64,000 bases of DNA from an uncultured Clostridia bacterium (lineage in GTDB: Bacteria; Bacillota; Clostridia; TANB77; CAG-508): NCBI GenBank assembly GCA_934182605.1, contig CAKPRQ010000004.1, positions 55,426 to 119,425 of the forward strand, read 5' to 3'. A model generated the notes under the pieces. That model had not been told where the DNA came from, made no database searches, and saw only the letters and a program-made list of their open reading frames with translations. Below, piece by piece: positions 1 through 10,332 of this stretch. Both the position numbers and the translations under genes were made by a program. Numbering within the stretch: position 1 is the first letter of the stretch; each line of letters opens with the position of its first letter.

Positions 1-52
1 TAAAAAGCCAACATTAAATGATATTTTCATAGAAAGAGTAGGTGGAAAATAA
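1..52 (+). CDS. ABC transporter ATP-binding protein, C-terminal end (partial)
   Basis: Only the last 16 codons are in the window, reading KKPTLNDIFIERVGGK in the frame starting at base 2, then a TAA stop. This ending (L-x-D-I-F-x-x-x-V/T-G) is typical of the ATPase subunits of ABC-2 type exporters of the NatA/YhaQ kind. The stop overlaps the ATG of the next gene (TAATG), so the ATPase and the permease are translationally coupled and form one transporter. The call rests on the short tail and the partner gene. Confidence 0.75.
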   Translation, partial: KKPTLNDIFIERVGGK

Positions 53-1275
53 TGAAAAGTTTAATAACAGTAATGAAATTTACTATGAAAGATATGGTGA
101 AAAGAAAGTCATTTATAATTTCTACATTAATTATTTTAATATTAATAGTAGCGGGATTTAATGTACCTAATATAATGAAAAGTATGAGCGGAGAAGATAC
201 AGGAGCAATATTATTAATAGTAGATAATGATAATGTATTTGAAGGTAATTTAGAAACATTAAAACAAGCAGATTTAGGGTATAAAATAGAAACAAGTAGT
301 AATTTAACGTATGATGATATTAAATTTAAAATAGAAAGTAAAGAAGCATCAGAAGCTATAATGATAGAAAAGGAAGATGAAAATATAAAGGTTAGATACA
401 TAGTAGAAAATGCTACAATGATACCACAAGTGCCAGAAAATGTAGTAAATATGTTAAATACATTATATACAAATATTCAAATAAGTAAATTAGGATTAAC
501 AGAAACAGAATTACAATCGATTACACCTAACTTTGAATTCTCATTAGAACAAACTGAAAAAGAACAAGCAAGTGGAAATATTTTTGTTATGATGATGATG
601 TCCCTAGTATTATTTTATGCAATATACTTCTGTGCATACCACGTATCAAGCTCAATAACAACAGAAAAAACATCAAAAATAATGGAAACATTAGTAACAT
701 CAACAAGCCCAAGAATAATAGTACTAGGAAAAACAATAGGAATTGGAATAGTAGGATTAATACAAATGATATTAATAGTAGCAACCGCTTTAATAAGTGC
801 AAAAGCATTTTTAGAGCCAGGATTACTAGAATCAGTATTAGATATGTCTAATATTACAGCATATTTAGGAATAATTACTATTATTTATTTTATATTAGGA
901 TATTTTGCATATGCTCTATTATATGCATTAACAGGTTCAACAGTAAGTAAACCTGAAGATATACAATCAGCTAATACACCTGTAGCATTAGTAGCAGTAG
1001 TAGGATTTTATTTATCTTATTTTACAATGATGAATCCAACAAGTGAATTAAACGTATTTGCATCATTATTCCCAGTATCATCACCATTCTGTATGCCATT
1101 TAGAATAATGATGGGATTAGCAAGTGGAGTTGATGTGGTAATATCTATAGCAATTTTAATAATTACAATATTGATAATTGCTAAAGTCGCAATAAAAATA
1201 TACTCAAATGCAATTTTAAATTATGGAACTAAAATGAGTTTTAAGGATATTATAAATATGTATAAAAATAAATAA
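52..1275 (+). CDS. ABC-2 family transporter permease
   Basis: The 407-residue membrane protein has one N-terminal transmembrane segment (about residues 20-40), a large extracytoplasmic region to about residue 175, and then five to six hydrophobic segments. This is the layout of NatB/YhaP-type ABC-2 permeases. The stretch SSITTEKTSKIMETLVTS after the second membrane segment is the family's conserved cytoplasmic 'E-K-x-x-K-x-x-E-x-L-x-x-S/T' motif. It starts within the stop codon of the upstream ATPase, so it forms the exporter's membrane half. The substrate cannot be told from sequence; NatAB relatives export sodium, peptides or drugs. Poly-ATA isoleucine and ATG-rich runs reflect the low GC of the genome. 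Confidence 0.88.
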   Translation: MKSLITVMKFTMKDMVKRKSFIISTLIILILIVAGFNVPNIMKSMSGEDTGAILLIVDNDNVFEGNLETLKQADLGYKIETSSNLTYDDIKFKIESKEASEAIMIEKEDENIKVRYIVENATMIPQVPENVVNMLNTLYTNIQISKLGLTETELQSITPNFEFSLEQTEKEQASGNIFVMMMMSLVLFYAIYFCAYHVSSSITTEKTSKIMETLVTSTSPRIIVLGKTIGIGIVGLIQMILIVATALISAKAFLEPGLLESVLDMSNITAYLGIITIIYFILGYFAYALLYALTGSTVSKPEDIQSANTPVALVAVVGFYLSYFTMMNPTSELNVFASLFPVSSPFCMPFRIMMGLASGVDVVISIAILIITILIIAKVAIKIYSNAILNYGTKMSFKDIINMYKNK

Positions 1276-1277
1276 AA

Positions 1278-1293
1278 GTCGTGGAAGCACGGC
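1278..1293 (+). terminator. weak hairpin after the ABC permease
   Basis: A 6-bp stem (GTCGTG/CACGGC with one G-T pair) and a four-base loop lies just after the permease stop. It is followed by a T-containing but not T-rich stretch, so this is only a weak candidate terminator. Confidence 0.35.
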
Positions 1294-1325
1294 TCTTACT
1301 AATTATATAAACTTTTTCAAAGTTG

Positions 1326-1354
1326 TTGACAAATTTTTACATAAAGTATAAAAT
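1326..1354 (+). promoter_or_regulatory. sigma-A-type promoter of the WG-repeat gene
   Basis: TTGACA at 1326-1331, a 17-base spacer and TAAAAT at 1349-1354 make a near-consensus vegetative promoter. It is 27 bases upstream of the gene at 1381, which has a GGAGCAGG-type ribosome binding site. Confidence 0.7.
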
Positions 1355-1380
1355 ATATAAAAAAAGAACGGAGCAGGATT

Positions 1381-3084
1381 ATGAAAAACGTATTAAAATT
1401 TATAATAGTAGCAATAATTATTATAGCAATAGCAATATTTGTATATTTTATAGTAAATAGAAATAAGGTGGTGCAAGAGCCTATAGTACATAATTATTAT
1501 AAATATTATAGTAATGAAAAATTTGGAGTAATAGATAAATCAGGAAATGTTTTGATAGAAGCAAGTTATCAAGATATAATTATACCTAATCCAACATATC
1601 CAATATTTTTCTTATTAGAAAATAATGAAATAAAAAACGTTGTAAATGAAAAAAATGAGAAAATTTTTACAAATTTTGAAAAAGTATCTCCAATTCCTGT
1701 AACAGGATTGATAGGCGATATTCCATATGAAAAACATGTATTAATATATGAAGAAAATGGAAAACAAGGTTTATTAAATTTAGAAGGAAAAAAAATAAGT
1801 AAAGCAAAGTTTGATAGTATAGAAAGTTTACCATATAAAGAAGGAGAACTCTTATGTAAAACTCCTGAAAATGTGTATGTATTACAACAAAATGGAAAAG
1901 AAAAAATAAAATTAGATAGCGGAATTAATATAGTAGCAGATGGATATTACTTAGAAAATAATTTTGAAAAAACAGGATATATTATTTCAAATGAAACAAG
2001 TAATGGAATGATGTATGGTTATATAGATTATAATGGTAAACAAATATTAGATTTAGAATTTGATAAAATAGAACGTGTTTTAAATGATAAAGATAATTTA
2101 ATTGTAATGAAAAATGGTCAATATGGATTGTATCAAAATGATAAAGTTATTATAAATTGTAATTATCAAGATATGAAATATGAAGATAGTATAAATATGT
2201 ATTTTGTAAAAAGAGGCAGTAAATATGGTGCTTTAAATGAAAATGGAGATATTGTGATACCTGTAGAATATCAAAACATTGAAAATAAGGGAATGTTTAT
2301 AGAAGTTGTAAATAGTGATAACCAAAAAGAACATTTTAACATAAATGGAGAAAAAACAAACCAATTTGATAATTATAATTCTATAGAGAAGTCTAAGTAT
2401 GATAATACATATATAGGAATATCAAATGATTATTCATATCAACTTTTAGATAAAAATTATAATGTATTAACAAATGAAAAATATGAATATATGGAAAATA
2501 TACTTTCAAATTTATATATAGTTAAAAATACAAATGGTAAATATGGTATTATAAATATTAATAATCAGAAAATAGTTGATAATAATTATGATGTAATACA
2601 ATTAATAAGCAACACTGAAATTATACAAGCTATGGATGTAACAAGTAATATGGTAAGTTTGTTTAATAAAAATGGTCAAAAACTTTTAGAAGAGGAAGAT
2701 TTACTTGTAATTTTTAATGATAATTATATTAAAGTATTTTGTAATGAGGGTGCTAAATATTATACATTAGATGGCAAAGAATCTTTAAATACAGAAATTT
2801 ATAAAAATAATAATATAATAGGTTTTTATGAGAATGGTAAATGGGGCTTTAAAGATAGAAGCGGAAATATTGTTATAAAAGCTATTTACGATAGAATTGT
2901 AGAAATAAATGAAATTGGATATGGTGGTATTAAAATAGAAGATAAATGGGGAATAATTGATAATGAAGGTAATATCATAGTAGAACCTAAATTTTATATT
3001 GATGATAATATTTCAGATCCAGAATTTTTAAATAGATTTTATAAAAACTATTATGCAAGTGAAGGAGCTTTTTATATAGAATAA
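1381..3084 (+). CDS. WG (KWG)-repeat protein, membrane anchored
   Basis: The 567-residue protein has one N-terminal membrane anchor (about residues 5-25) followed by a long array of WG/KWG-type repeats. Examples are KFGVIDKSGNVLIEASY near residue 48, KYGALNENGDIVIPVEY near 280, KYGIININNQKIVDNNY near 385, KWGFKDRSGNIVIKAIY near 487 and KWGIIDNEGNIIVEPKF near 520. Such repeats form beta-rich, probably extracytoplasmic scaffolds. No enzymatic motif is visible and the exact role is unknown in the family. It is a single-gene unit with its own promoter. The spacing of the repeats is irregular, with degenerate copies in between, so the array is older than its best-preserved C-terminal copies. Confidence 0.85.
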   Translation: MKNVLKFIIVAIIIIAIAIFVYFIVNRNKVVQEPIVHNYYKYYSNEKFGVIDKSGNVLIEASYQDIIIPNPTYPIFFLLENNEIKNVVNEKNEKIFTNFEKVSPIPVTGLIGDIPYEKHVLIYEENGKQGLLNLEGKKISKAKFDSIESLPYKEGELLCKTPENVYVLQQNGKEKIKLDSGINIVADGYYLENNFEKTGYIISNETSNGMMYGYIDYNGKQILDLEFDKIERVLNDKDNLIVMKNGQYGLYQNDKVIINCNYQDMKYEDSINMYFVKRGSKYGALNENGDIVIPVEYQNIENKGMFIEVVNSDNQKEHFNINGEKTNQFDNYNSIEKSKYDNTYIGISNDYSYQLLDKNYNVLTNEKYEYMENILSNLYIVKNTNGKYGIININNQKIVDNNYDVIQLISNTEIIQAMDVTSNMVSLFNKNGQKLLEEEDLLVIFNDNYIKVFCNEGAKYYTLDGKESLNTEIYKNNNIIGFYENGKWGFKDRSGNIVIKAIYDRIVEINEIGYGGIKIEDKWGIIDNEGNIIVEPKFYIDDNISDPEFLNRFYKNYYASEGAFYIE

Positions 3085-3162
3085 TATTTAAGGAGTAAGG
3101 TTGAAAAATAATTACAATTTTTTTCAACCAGATTTGTGCCTTAAGAAGGAATGATATTAATT

Positions 3163-3777
3163 ATGGAGTATAAAACAATAAAAGAAAGTAATATGGCTGA
3201 AATTATAGAGAAAAAATCAAAATTTATAGCAAATATATTTCATATAGAAGATAAAGAAGAAGCAGAAAAAATAATTTCAAATATAAAGAAAGAATATTAT
3301 GATGCAAGACATAACTGTTTTGCATATTCTTTTTATGATGAGAAAAGTATGCAAATATATTCAAGGTCTAGTGATGATGGTGAACCTTCTGGAACAGCTG
3401 GTGTACCAATTCTTTCTGTTATAAGCGGAAATAATTTAATAAATGTTTTAATTGTAGTAACAAGATATTTTGGTGGAATTTTATTGGGAACAGGAGGTTT
3501 AGTAAGAGCATATAAAGAAGTGGCGGAAAAAGTTGTATTAAATTCTAAAATGTACAAAATAGTAGAAGGATATGAAGTAAAAATACTAATAGATTATAAT
3601 AATTGGGATAAATTTAATTATTATTGTAAAAATAATGGAATTAATATTATTAAAACTGAATATTTTGAGAAAATAGAATGTATTTTTGAAATTTCTAAAG
3701 AAAATTTTGAAAAAGAGAATCTGTTTTTTAGACAAAACGACATTCTTCGACAAAAGCTGATAACAAGCGACTTTTGA
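3163..3777 (+). CDS. yigZ: YigZ/IMPACT family protein (UPF0029)
   Basis: The N-terminal domain carries the family signatures KKSKFIANIFHI, ARHNCFAYSF, RSSDDGEPSGTAGVPIL and VVTRYFGGILLGTGGLVRAY. The smaller C-terminal domain (about residues 130-204) matches the usual about 205-residue length. Bacterial YigZ proteins are related to eukaryotic IMPACT, a regulator of translation-stress signalling, but their bacterial role is poorly defined. An ATG at 3151 would leave no gap after the AAGGA ribosome binding site (3146-3150). The ATG at 3163 has a 12-base gap and starts MEYKTIKES as in relatives, so 3163 is preferred. It lies between the WG-repeat gene and spo0A with no clear functional link. Confidence 0.9.
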   Translation: MEYKTIKESNMAEIIEKKSKFIANIFHIEDKEEAEKIISNIKKEYYDARHNCFAYSFYDEKSMQIYSRSSDDGEPSGTAGVPILSVISGNNLINVLIVVTRYFGGILLGTGGLVRAYKEVAEKVVLNSKMYKIVEGYEVKILIDYNNWDKFNYYCKNNGINIIKTEYFEKIECIFEISKENFEKENLFFRQNDILRQKLITSDF

Positions 3778-3822
3778 AAAGTTTAAAAAAGGTAAAAATC
3801 TCAAAAAAATATAAAAAAACTA

Positions 3823-3851
3823 TTGCAAAAAAATTAAAATCCAAATATAAT
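3823..3851 (+). promoter_or_regulatory. sigma-A-type promoter upstream of spo0A
   Basis: TTGCAA at 3823-3828 and a perfect TATAAT at 3846-3851 are separated by 17 bases. They precede spo0A by 53 bases, which suggests basal vegetative expression. Confidence 0.65.
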
Positions 3852-3904
3852 TTGAAACAAGAAATAAACATAAGGTTTAAAAATTATATTTAGGAGGAAA
3901 AATT

Positions 3905-4726
3905 ATGAATGAAAAAATTTCAGTATTAGTCGCAGATGATAACTTAGAATTTGCAAATACGTTAACAAATTACTTAGGAAAAGATGAAGAAATGGAGGTA
4001 ATAGGTGTAGCAAAAGATGGTGTGGAAGCTGTAAATCAAATAAAACAAAAACAACCAGATGTTGTGGTACTAGATGTTATAATGCCACATCTAGATGGAT
4101 TAGGAGTATTAGAAAAAATATCGAATGAAGAATTAGAAAAAAAACCATCATGTATTATGCTTTCAGCAGTTGGACAAGAAAAAATAACACAAAAAGCAAT
4201 AAATTTAGGTGCAGAATATTATGTAGTAAAACCTTTTGAAATAGATGTTTTAATAAAAAGAATAAAAGAAATAAAATATTATCAACCTATTGGAAGAGAA
4301 AGAAGTACATATTCAGTAAGAGAAGATAAAGCAGATTATATTGCAATAGATCCTAGAAAGAAGAAAAGTGAGTGTAATTTAGAAGCATTAGTAACAAACA
4401 TAATACATGAATTGGGAGTGCCAGCTCATATAAAAGGGTATCAATATTTGAGAGAAGCAATAATGATGGTGGTAAATGATATAGATTTAATAAACGAAAT
4501 AACAAAACAGCTGTATCCTGAAATAGCAGCAAAATATGGAACAACACCATCAAGGGTAGAACGTGCAATTCGCCATGCAATAGAAGTATCTTGGTCAAGA
4601 GGTCGCATAGAAACAACAAATGGTATATTTGGTTACACAGTATCAGCAGCTAAAGGAAAACCTACAAATAGTGAATTTATTGCTATGGTAGCTGATAAAC
4701 TAAGAATTGAAATGAAAAGTGCGTAA
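3905..4726 (+). CDS. spo0A: sporulation master regulator Spo0A
   Basis: The 273-residue response regulator has a receiver domain at residues 1-125. The acidic pair is D11-D12 (VADDN), the phospho-acceptor is D57 (VVVLDVIMP), and the switch lysine is in YYVVKPFE. The C-terminal Spo0A DNA-binding domain (about 160-273) contains [19 protein letters not shown], the recognition helix [17 protein letters not shown] and [17 protein letters not shown], all near-invariant in Spo0A. When phosphorylated it commits the cell to sporulation by binding 0A boxes. A TTAGGAGGA ribosome binding site is 7 bases upstream. It shows that the host is, or descends from, an endospore former, consistent with the cotJ operon further on. 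All key residues are intact. Confidence 0.98.
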   Translation: MNEKISVLVADDNLEFANTLTNYLGKDEEMEVIGVAKDGVEAVNQIKQKQPDVVVLDVIMPHLDGLGVLEKISNEELEKKPSCIMLSAVGQEKITQKAINLGAEYYVVKPFEIDVLIKRIKEIKYYQPIGRERSTYSVREDKADYIAIDPRKKKSECNLEALVTNIIHELGVPAHIKGYQYLREAIMMVVNDIDLINEITKQLYPEIAAKYGTTPSRVERAIRHAIEVSWSRGRIETTNGIFGYTVSAAKGKPTNSEFIAMVADKLRIEMKSA

Positions 4727-4739
4727 AAAATAATATTTA

Positions 4740-4776
4740 TAGCCATTCGTTTTGTATAGTAGAATGGCTAGTTTTG
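4740..4776 (+). terminator. terminator after spo0A
   Basis: A perfect 9-bp inverted repeat (TAGCCATTC at 4740-4748, GAATGGCTA at 4762-4770) is followed by GTTTTGTCT. It ends the spo0A transcript. Confidence 0.75.
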
Positions 4777-4817
4777 TCTAAAAAAAGCCCAAAATTTAAC
4801 AAATTTGCCTTTTTCTA

Positions 4818-4846
4818 TTGAAAAAAATCTGAAAATATAGTATAAT
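4818..4846 (+). promoter_or_regulatory. sigma-A-type promoter of the giant surface protein
   Basis: TTGAAA at 4818-4823, a 17-base spacer and TATAAT at 4841-4846 lie a few bases before the AGGAGG ribosome binding site. The 5' leader is therefore very short. Confidence 0.65.
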
Positions 4847-4866
4847 AACAGAGGAGGTAAATGATT

Positions 4867-7800
4867 ATGTTAAATTTTAAAAGTAAAATTAAGATAATAA
4901 TAATGGCAATATTGTCTATATATATATTGTTAATGAGTAATTATTCATTAGCTAATGATTTCAGTATGACATTATCTGGCACTACTGATGTTATTGGTGT
5001 GCAAAATGATGTTAGTCAATGGAGTAAACCGAATACTCCAATATATTTTGAAGACTTAAGGGATAATAGAGCTTTAATTTGTAATGGACATGGAATTGCA
5101 TTACCTTCAAGAAAAAGTTATAGCAGACCTTTAAAGGATGCTACTTTGGAAACACATGGTATAGATGTTGAAATAGATCAATTAAGAGAAGATAATAAAA
5201 TCCAAAGAAATCCAGCATACAATTATACTCAAAATCAACCTAATGCTAGTAATCCTTACGGTGCAACAGGCAGTGTAGTAACAACAACCAGAACACAAGC
5301 TATATATAATGATAAAGGTGAAAAACAATTAAGTCCTAGAGAAGCTTATGTACTAGCACATCAAAAAGATACAAGTAAATATCCCGATGCTACACAATTA
5401 TCTCATTGGGGGGTTACAAAATATGTTCCAGGTGCTGATTTAAGTAATGAAGATGTAACTATTTCTTCAACTGATAGAGAAGTTCCTAAAAATTTAGTTA
5501 ATGAAGCTATAGCATATGAAGAAGCTATGAAAAAGTTAGAAGAATTTAAAAAGAAAAATAATGGTAGATCTATTGTAGATAAAACAGATTATAGTAAAGT
5601 ACATCCAGGTTATAATAAAATAACTGGCAAGTATATTGTTGGACCATTTACTTGGGATTATGTAAGAGCATATTATAAACCATCTGCTTTAGGACAAAGT
5701 CAAACAGTTAATGAGGATGGAGTTGTAAGTTTCATAGGTATTACAGATATAAAATGGTATGCTGATGATGAGAAAACATTAGAAATCAAAAACGTAAATT
5801 ATGTATATGATGAAAACAGAAATTTAGGAGAAGGTGATGAGAATTACAAATTTCCATATCCTAATCAACCATTTTATATAGAATTTAGTAAAGCTGAAAA
5901 TCCAAATGTTAAGATGGTATCAAAAGCTAGTATAAATTTAGATATTATGAATGCAGAAGGAACAGCACACGAATTAGAAGGAACATTTAATGATGTTAAT
6001 TGGATTGCTAAAGATGATCCTATTAAGTGTACATGTACTAATGCAGTTTGTGTTCATGGTATGAAAAATCATATGATTAAACATACAAAAGGTTCTTTTT
6101 GGGGAAGTAGTAAATACTATACAAAGTGCCCTGAAATTTATTGTGCAGAACATAGAAAAGAAATGATTGAAAACAATCACTTAAAAGGTCACGATTTCTA
6201 CATTATAGGTGAAATTGTAAATCGAGGAACAACATCTCAGCCATTATACGCTATTCCAGTATCAAAAATTACAATTAATAATAATGTAGCAGACATGGAA
6301 TTAGGCAGTCCTCAATCTTATACGCCACCAATTCCATTCCCAGTTGGATATCCAAGAGAAGATATTTATGAAGAAGTTCCATGGTTACCAACAGAGCCAC
6401 CAAATCCTAATGAACCAGATGAGCCAGATGAGCCAGAAAATCCAGATGAAGAAATAGAAAATCCAGGTATTCCATTAATTATGGAAATTGCAGGTGAAGT
6501 TTGGGTAGATAATCCTACAGGTAAAGAGTCTTTGGCAAATGGTGTTAGGGATGAATTTGAAAAAGGAAAAGCAAACGTTGAAGTATATTTATATAATAAA
6601 TTAAATGACAGTGAACCAGTTGCAAAAACAATTACAGATTATGACGGTCAATATACATTTGGATATGTTGATATAGGTGAAGAGTATTATGTAGAATTTG
6701 TGTATGATGGTATGACATATAAAACAACAAAATACTTAAATTCAATAATAACAGAAAGTTTACCAGGAAATTTATCAGATATAAATCAAGCTTATATAGA
6801 TAATCCTGAAAATTATTTAAACGCTTCACATGCAGTTGAGAATGCTTTAGAAAGAGATGCGTTTAACTCAAAATTTAGTGTAATATCAAATAATATGGCA
6901 ACAGGTGTAACAGGATTACAAACACCTTTAACATATTATAATGTAGTTTCATCACAAGGAACAATGTCATCTTTAATTACAACTGACTCTGCATATATGA
7001 CATTACCTGAATTTAAGATGAGTGCAAGAACAAGTACAACAGGTCTTTATTTCCCATTAAATGATTCATACTACGTAGATAATAAAGATTTGAACTTGCC
7101 AACTCAAAATGGACAAGAATATAATTATGTTAGAACTTATGAAGGATTAAAGCATATTAATTTAGGATTGGTAAAAAGAGAACAAGGAGATTTTGCAGTA
7201 AAGAATGATACATACCAAACAATAATTGCATATAAAGGTAATAATTCAAGTTTTGAACATAATAACAAAACAACAAATGTCTTAACGTATGATGCTAATA
7301 CAAGAACAGCAGCATATTATACAGATAAGCAATATACACAATTATTAAATAAAGCAGATTATGATTGGAAATACGATACATCTTATGGCGAAAATGCAAC
7401 AATTTCAAGTTCAATATATAATACTTCAGATGAATTGAATGTATATATAGAATATAAGTTTTTAATTAGAAATCAATCAACATTAGAGTGGGGAAGTATA
7501 AAAGAATTATCAAATTATTTTGATAAAGATTTAAAATATAGTTCATCATATCAACATTTAGATATGTCATCATGGATAGAAACTAAGATGAATGGCAGTG
7601 AAGAAGTTCAAAAACAAGAAATTATTTGGGAATATGGTGAAGATAAAGATGGGTTTAGTACAATATATACAGACGATTTAGCTGATATTAAAATGATTTC
7701 AGGAGATACATTAGAAATACATTTAATTTTACAAGTTGGTAAAGACGCGGCAAGAAATATTATATTAAATAATGATAGTAATCCAAATTACGATAACATA

Positions 7801-10134
7801 TTAGAAATTACTAAATTCAGCGTAAACGAAGGACTTGTAGACAGAGATTCAAACCCAGGAAGTTCAGACTTAAATAATACAAAAACATTTGAAGACGATA
7901 CAGATAATGCACCATTTGTAAGAATTTTAATAGATGATAGTGAAGAAGCTAAATTGGGTAATATTATAAGTGGTAACGTATTTGAAGATTTAAAAACAAG
8001 TGATTCTGTATTAGTAAATAATATGTTTACAGGAAATGGTATAAAAGATGATAATGAAAAAGGCATAGCAAATGTAAAAGTTGAATTAATTGAAGTTTTA
8101 ATCGATAAAGAAAGCAATAGAGAAGTTGAATTGATTGTAAGAGATGCAATTAGAACAGATGAAAATGGAAATTATAGTTTTACAAACTTACCAGCAGGTA
8201 CATATAAAGTTAAATTTACTTATGGTGATGAAGAACAATTAAGTAAAGACATTACATATAATGGTCAAGACTATAAATCTGTTTCTACAGATACAATAAA
8301 ACAACAATATCAAAATAATCCAATGGAAGTAATGATTTTAATAGATACATCTAATGGTATGAAATATAATAATAGATTAACAGCTATAAAAGATGCTTCT
8401 AAACAATTAGTAAATTCAATTTATACAAAAGTACAAAAAGCCAAAGTGGGAATATCATTCTTCTCAGAACCAGAATCTAATACTGTGAATAATACAGGAT
8501 TAATAGAAAAACCATATGTTGATACTTTGATAAGTGCATTAGATAAAGATTATAATAATTATGGAGCTAATTTAGCAGATACAATTAAAAGTGCATTAAA
8601 TACTTATAATAAAGAAGCTAATACTCCAAAAGTATTAATTATTTTAACAGATGGTTATATGGAAGATACTGATGCAGACAAAGAGATGATAGAGCAAGCC
8701 AAAGCACAAGGTGTAAAAGTTATATCAGTTTTAACATCTATGGATGAATGGTCAGAAGATGTATTTGGAAATGAGTATAGCCCAGTATCAAATAAATTAT
8801 ATAATATAAGTGATAAATATATTTCAGACTATGTATCAGAAGTCGTATTGGAGGATACTATATTAGAGCTTGAGAAAACATTACCAAACTTAACAGATGC
8901 TAAAGATATTCAAACAGAATATGTTGTGTCTAATGATAGTAAAGTTGGAGATATCCATACAAGACAACAAAACATAGAATTTACAAAAGTTATGGTAAAT
9001 GAAAATGGTCAAATAGTAGATGGAATAGATACAAGCAATTTAACAGAATTTGCAAATAAAACACAAATAACAGCAATTACACCAGTAAGAGTGGTTACAT
9101 TATTCCATGAAAATGAAAAGACAGCCAATACTAACTTAGGTTTAATAGAAAGACCAAAAGTTGAATTACAAATTAAAGAGGAAATTGCAAGTTTTAAAAT
9201 AACATTAGCTAATGGTACAGTTATAATAGATTCTGAAAAAGATTTAACACAAAATGTATTAGATTTAGAAGATAAGAAAGTAATTCACTTAGATAAAGAA
9301 ATTATGCAAGGTGCTACATTGTCTATTAAGTATAAGATAACAGTAGTAAATAATGGACAGGTAGATACATTAGGCGAATATTTCGATTATAACATGTTTG
9401 ACCCTGTGGAAGTTGCAAAATATACAAAAACAGTACCGGTAAATGTTGGAACAATTTATAATTACTATGATAACTTAGTATTTAGAACAGAAGAAAATAA
9501 TAGAATGCCTATAGAGGTAAATCAAGTAGTATTAGACGGTATGAAATTTACTAATGGTACAATTGCAAATGCTGAAGAATTGATAAGAGATGGTAAGGCA
9601 TTTAATCCAGATAAAATTCAAATAACTAATAAGGTTGATGAAAATGGAGAAAAGACTATACTTGAAACAACTTTAGCATGGCAACAAAAGAACCATATAG
9701 GAACAGCAGCAGATATTGATGATAAATTAAAGAAGAGCTTATTACAAGTAGTTTCTACTGAAAGCTTAAAAGATTTAGAGTTATATCCAACAATTAGTAA
9801 AGAAGTATTAAGCGGAAATCATATAGCTTCAGTAAGCACTTATATTCAATTTGGTAAAGTATTATCCGCAAACGATAGTACAGATACAATGAGCTATAAT
9901 AATGCAGTAGAAATTGTGGAAAGACTAAATGAATTAGGTAGAAGAGATTACATAGGAGTTCCTGGTAACTATGTACCGTTTGAAGAAATAACTGAATATG
10001 ATTCAGCTAAAGCTGATAATATATCTATAATGCCACCATTTGGTGGAGGAGAAAAAACTTACTATGCATTAATAGCAGGATGTATTTTCATACTAGGTGC
10101 AGGTATAGTATTTATAAAGAGAAAGGTAATGTAA
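4867..10134 (+). CDS. giant cell-surface protein with SdrD-B-like and von Willebrand A domains
   Basis: A protein of about 1,755 residues with a signal peptide (about 1-30). Next is an N-terminal region with CNGHG and EAYVLAHQK that resembles thioester/TQXA-type adhesin domains. A Cys/His-rich patch at about 386-430 (CTCTNAVCVHG, CPEIYCAEH) could bind metal. A Pro/Glu linker follows at about 505-540. Two SdrD-B/CnaB-like modules lie at about 540-625 and 1030-1140, and a vWA domain begins at about 1152. The vWA MIDAS motif is DTSNG instead of DxSxS, so metal-dependent ligand binding may be altered; the later LTDGY motif is present. A C-terminal membrane helix with a KRK tail (about 1730-1755) anchors it, and no clear LPxTG was seen. 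The ATG at 4867 is spaced 9 bases from AGGAGG; the ATG at 4861 is too close. The likely role is adhesion or cell-surface assembly, by inference. Confidence 0.82.
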   Translation: MLNFKSKIKIIIMAILSIYILLMSNYSLANDFSMTLSGTTDVIGVQNDVSQWSKPNTPIYFEDLRDNRALICNGHGIALPSRKSYSRPLKDATLETHGIDVEIDQLREDNKIQRNPAYNYTQNQPNASNPYGATGSVVTTTRTQAIYNDKGEKQLSPREAYVLAHQKDTSKYPDATQLSHWGVTKYVPGADLSNEDVTISSTDREVPKNLVNEAIAYEEAMKKLEEFKKKNNGRSIVDKTDYSKVHPGYNKITGKYIVGPFTWDYVRAYYKPSALGQSQTVNEDGVVSFIGITDIKWYADDEKTLEIKNVNYVYDENRNLGEGDENYKFPYPNQPFYIEFSKAENPNVKMVSKASINLDIMNAEGTAHELEGTFNDVNWIAKDDPIKCTCTNAVCVHGMKNHMIKHTKGSFWGSSKYYTKCPEIYCAEHRKEMIENNHLKGHDFYIIGEIVNRGTTSQPLYAIPVSKITINNNVADMELGSPQSYTPPIPFPVGYPREDIYEEVPWLPTEPPNPNEPDEPDEPENPDEEIENPGIPLIMEIAGEVWVDNPTGKESLANGVRDEFEKGKANVEVYLYNKLNDSEPVAKTITDYDGQYTFGYVDIGEEYYVEFVYDGMTYKTTKYLNSIITESLPGNLSDINQAYIDNPENYLNASHAVENALERDAFNSKFSVISNNMATGVTGLQTPLTYYNVVSSQGTMSSLITTDSAYMTLPEFKMSARTSTTGLYFPLNDSYYVDNKDLNLPTQNGQEYNYVRTYEGLKHINLGLVKREQGDFAVKNDTYQTIIAYKGNNSSFEHNNKTTNVLTYDANTRTAAYYTDKQYTQLLNKADYDWKYDTSYGENATISSSIYNTSDELNVYIEYKFLIRNQSTLEWGSIKELSNYFDKDLKYSSSYQHLDMSSWIETKMNGSEEVQKQEIIWEYGEDKDGFSTIYTDDLADIKMISGDTLEIHLILQVGKDAARNIILNNDSNPNYDNILEITKFSVNEGLVDRDSNPGSSDLNNTKTFEDDTDNAPFVRILIDDSEEAKLGNIISGNVFEDLKTSDSVLVNNMFTGNGIKDDNEKGIANVKVELIEVLIDKESNREVELIVRDAIRTDENGNYSFTNLPAGTYKVKFTYGDEEQLSKDITYNGQDYKSVSTDTIKQQYQNNPMEVMILIDTSNGMKYNNRLTAIKDASKQLVNSIYTKVQKAKVGISFFSEPESNTVNNTGLIEKPYVDTLISALDKDYNNYGANLADTIKSALNTYNKEANTPKVLIILTDGYMEDTDADKEMIEQAKAQGVKVISVLTSMDEWSEDVFGNEYSPVSNKLYNISDKYISDYVSEVVLEDTILELEKTLPNLTDAKDIQTEYVVSNDSKVGDIHTRQQNIEFTKVMVNENGQIVDGIDTSNLTEFANKTQITAITPVRVVTLFHENEKTANTNLGLIERPKVELQIKEEIASFKITLANGTVIIDSEKDLTQNVLDLEDKKVIHLDKEIMQGATLSIKYKITVVNNGQVDTLGEYFDYNMFDPVEVAKYTKTVPVNVGTIYNYYDNLVFRTEENNRMPIEVNQVVLDGMKFTNGTIANAEELIRDGKAFNPDKIQITNKVDENGEKTILETTLAWQQKNHIGTAADIDDKLKKSLLQVVSTESLKDLELYPTISKEVLSGNHIASVSTYIQFGKVLSANDSTDTMSYNNAVEIVERLNELGRRDYIGVPGNYVPFEEITEYDSAKADNISIMPPFGGGEKTYYALIAGCIFILGAGIVFIKRKVM

Positions 10135-10150
10135 TTAAAAAATAATAAAA

Positions 10151-10177
10151 AAGGATGTCGAAAGGCATTCTTTTTTG
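10151..10177 (+). terminator. intrinsic terminator
   Basis: The stem AAGGATG/CATTCTT (one G-T pair) is followed by TTTTTTG. It terminates the surface-protein transcript. Confidence 0.75.
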
Positions 10178-10255
10178 TTAATTAAAAAAATGAAATATTT
10201 TGATAAAAATTACTTCATTTTGAAACTTGTTATTAATGTTAGTTTAGCAGAAAAT

Positions 10256-10284
10256 TTGACAAAAAATATAATGTATGCTATAAT
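10256..10284 (+). promoter_or_regulatory. consensus promoter of the glycosyltransferase operon
   Basis: TTGACA (10256-10261), a 17-base spacer and TATAAT (10279-10284) form a full consensus vegetative promoter upstream of the five-gene cluster beginning at 10333. Confidence 0.8.
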
Positions 10285-10332
10285 AAGAAGGTAGTTAACT
10301 TAAAATTTAAAAGATTGAAGGTGTTATAAAAA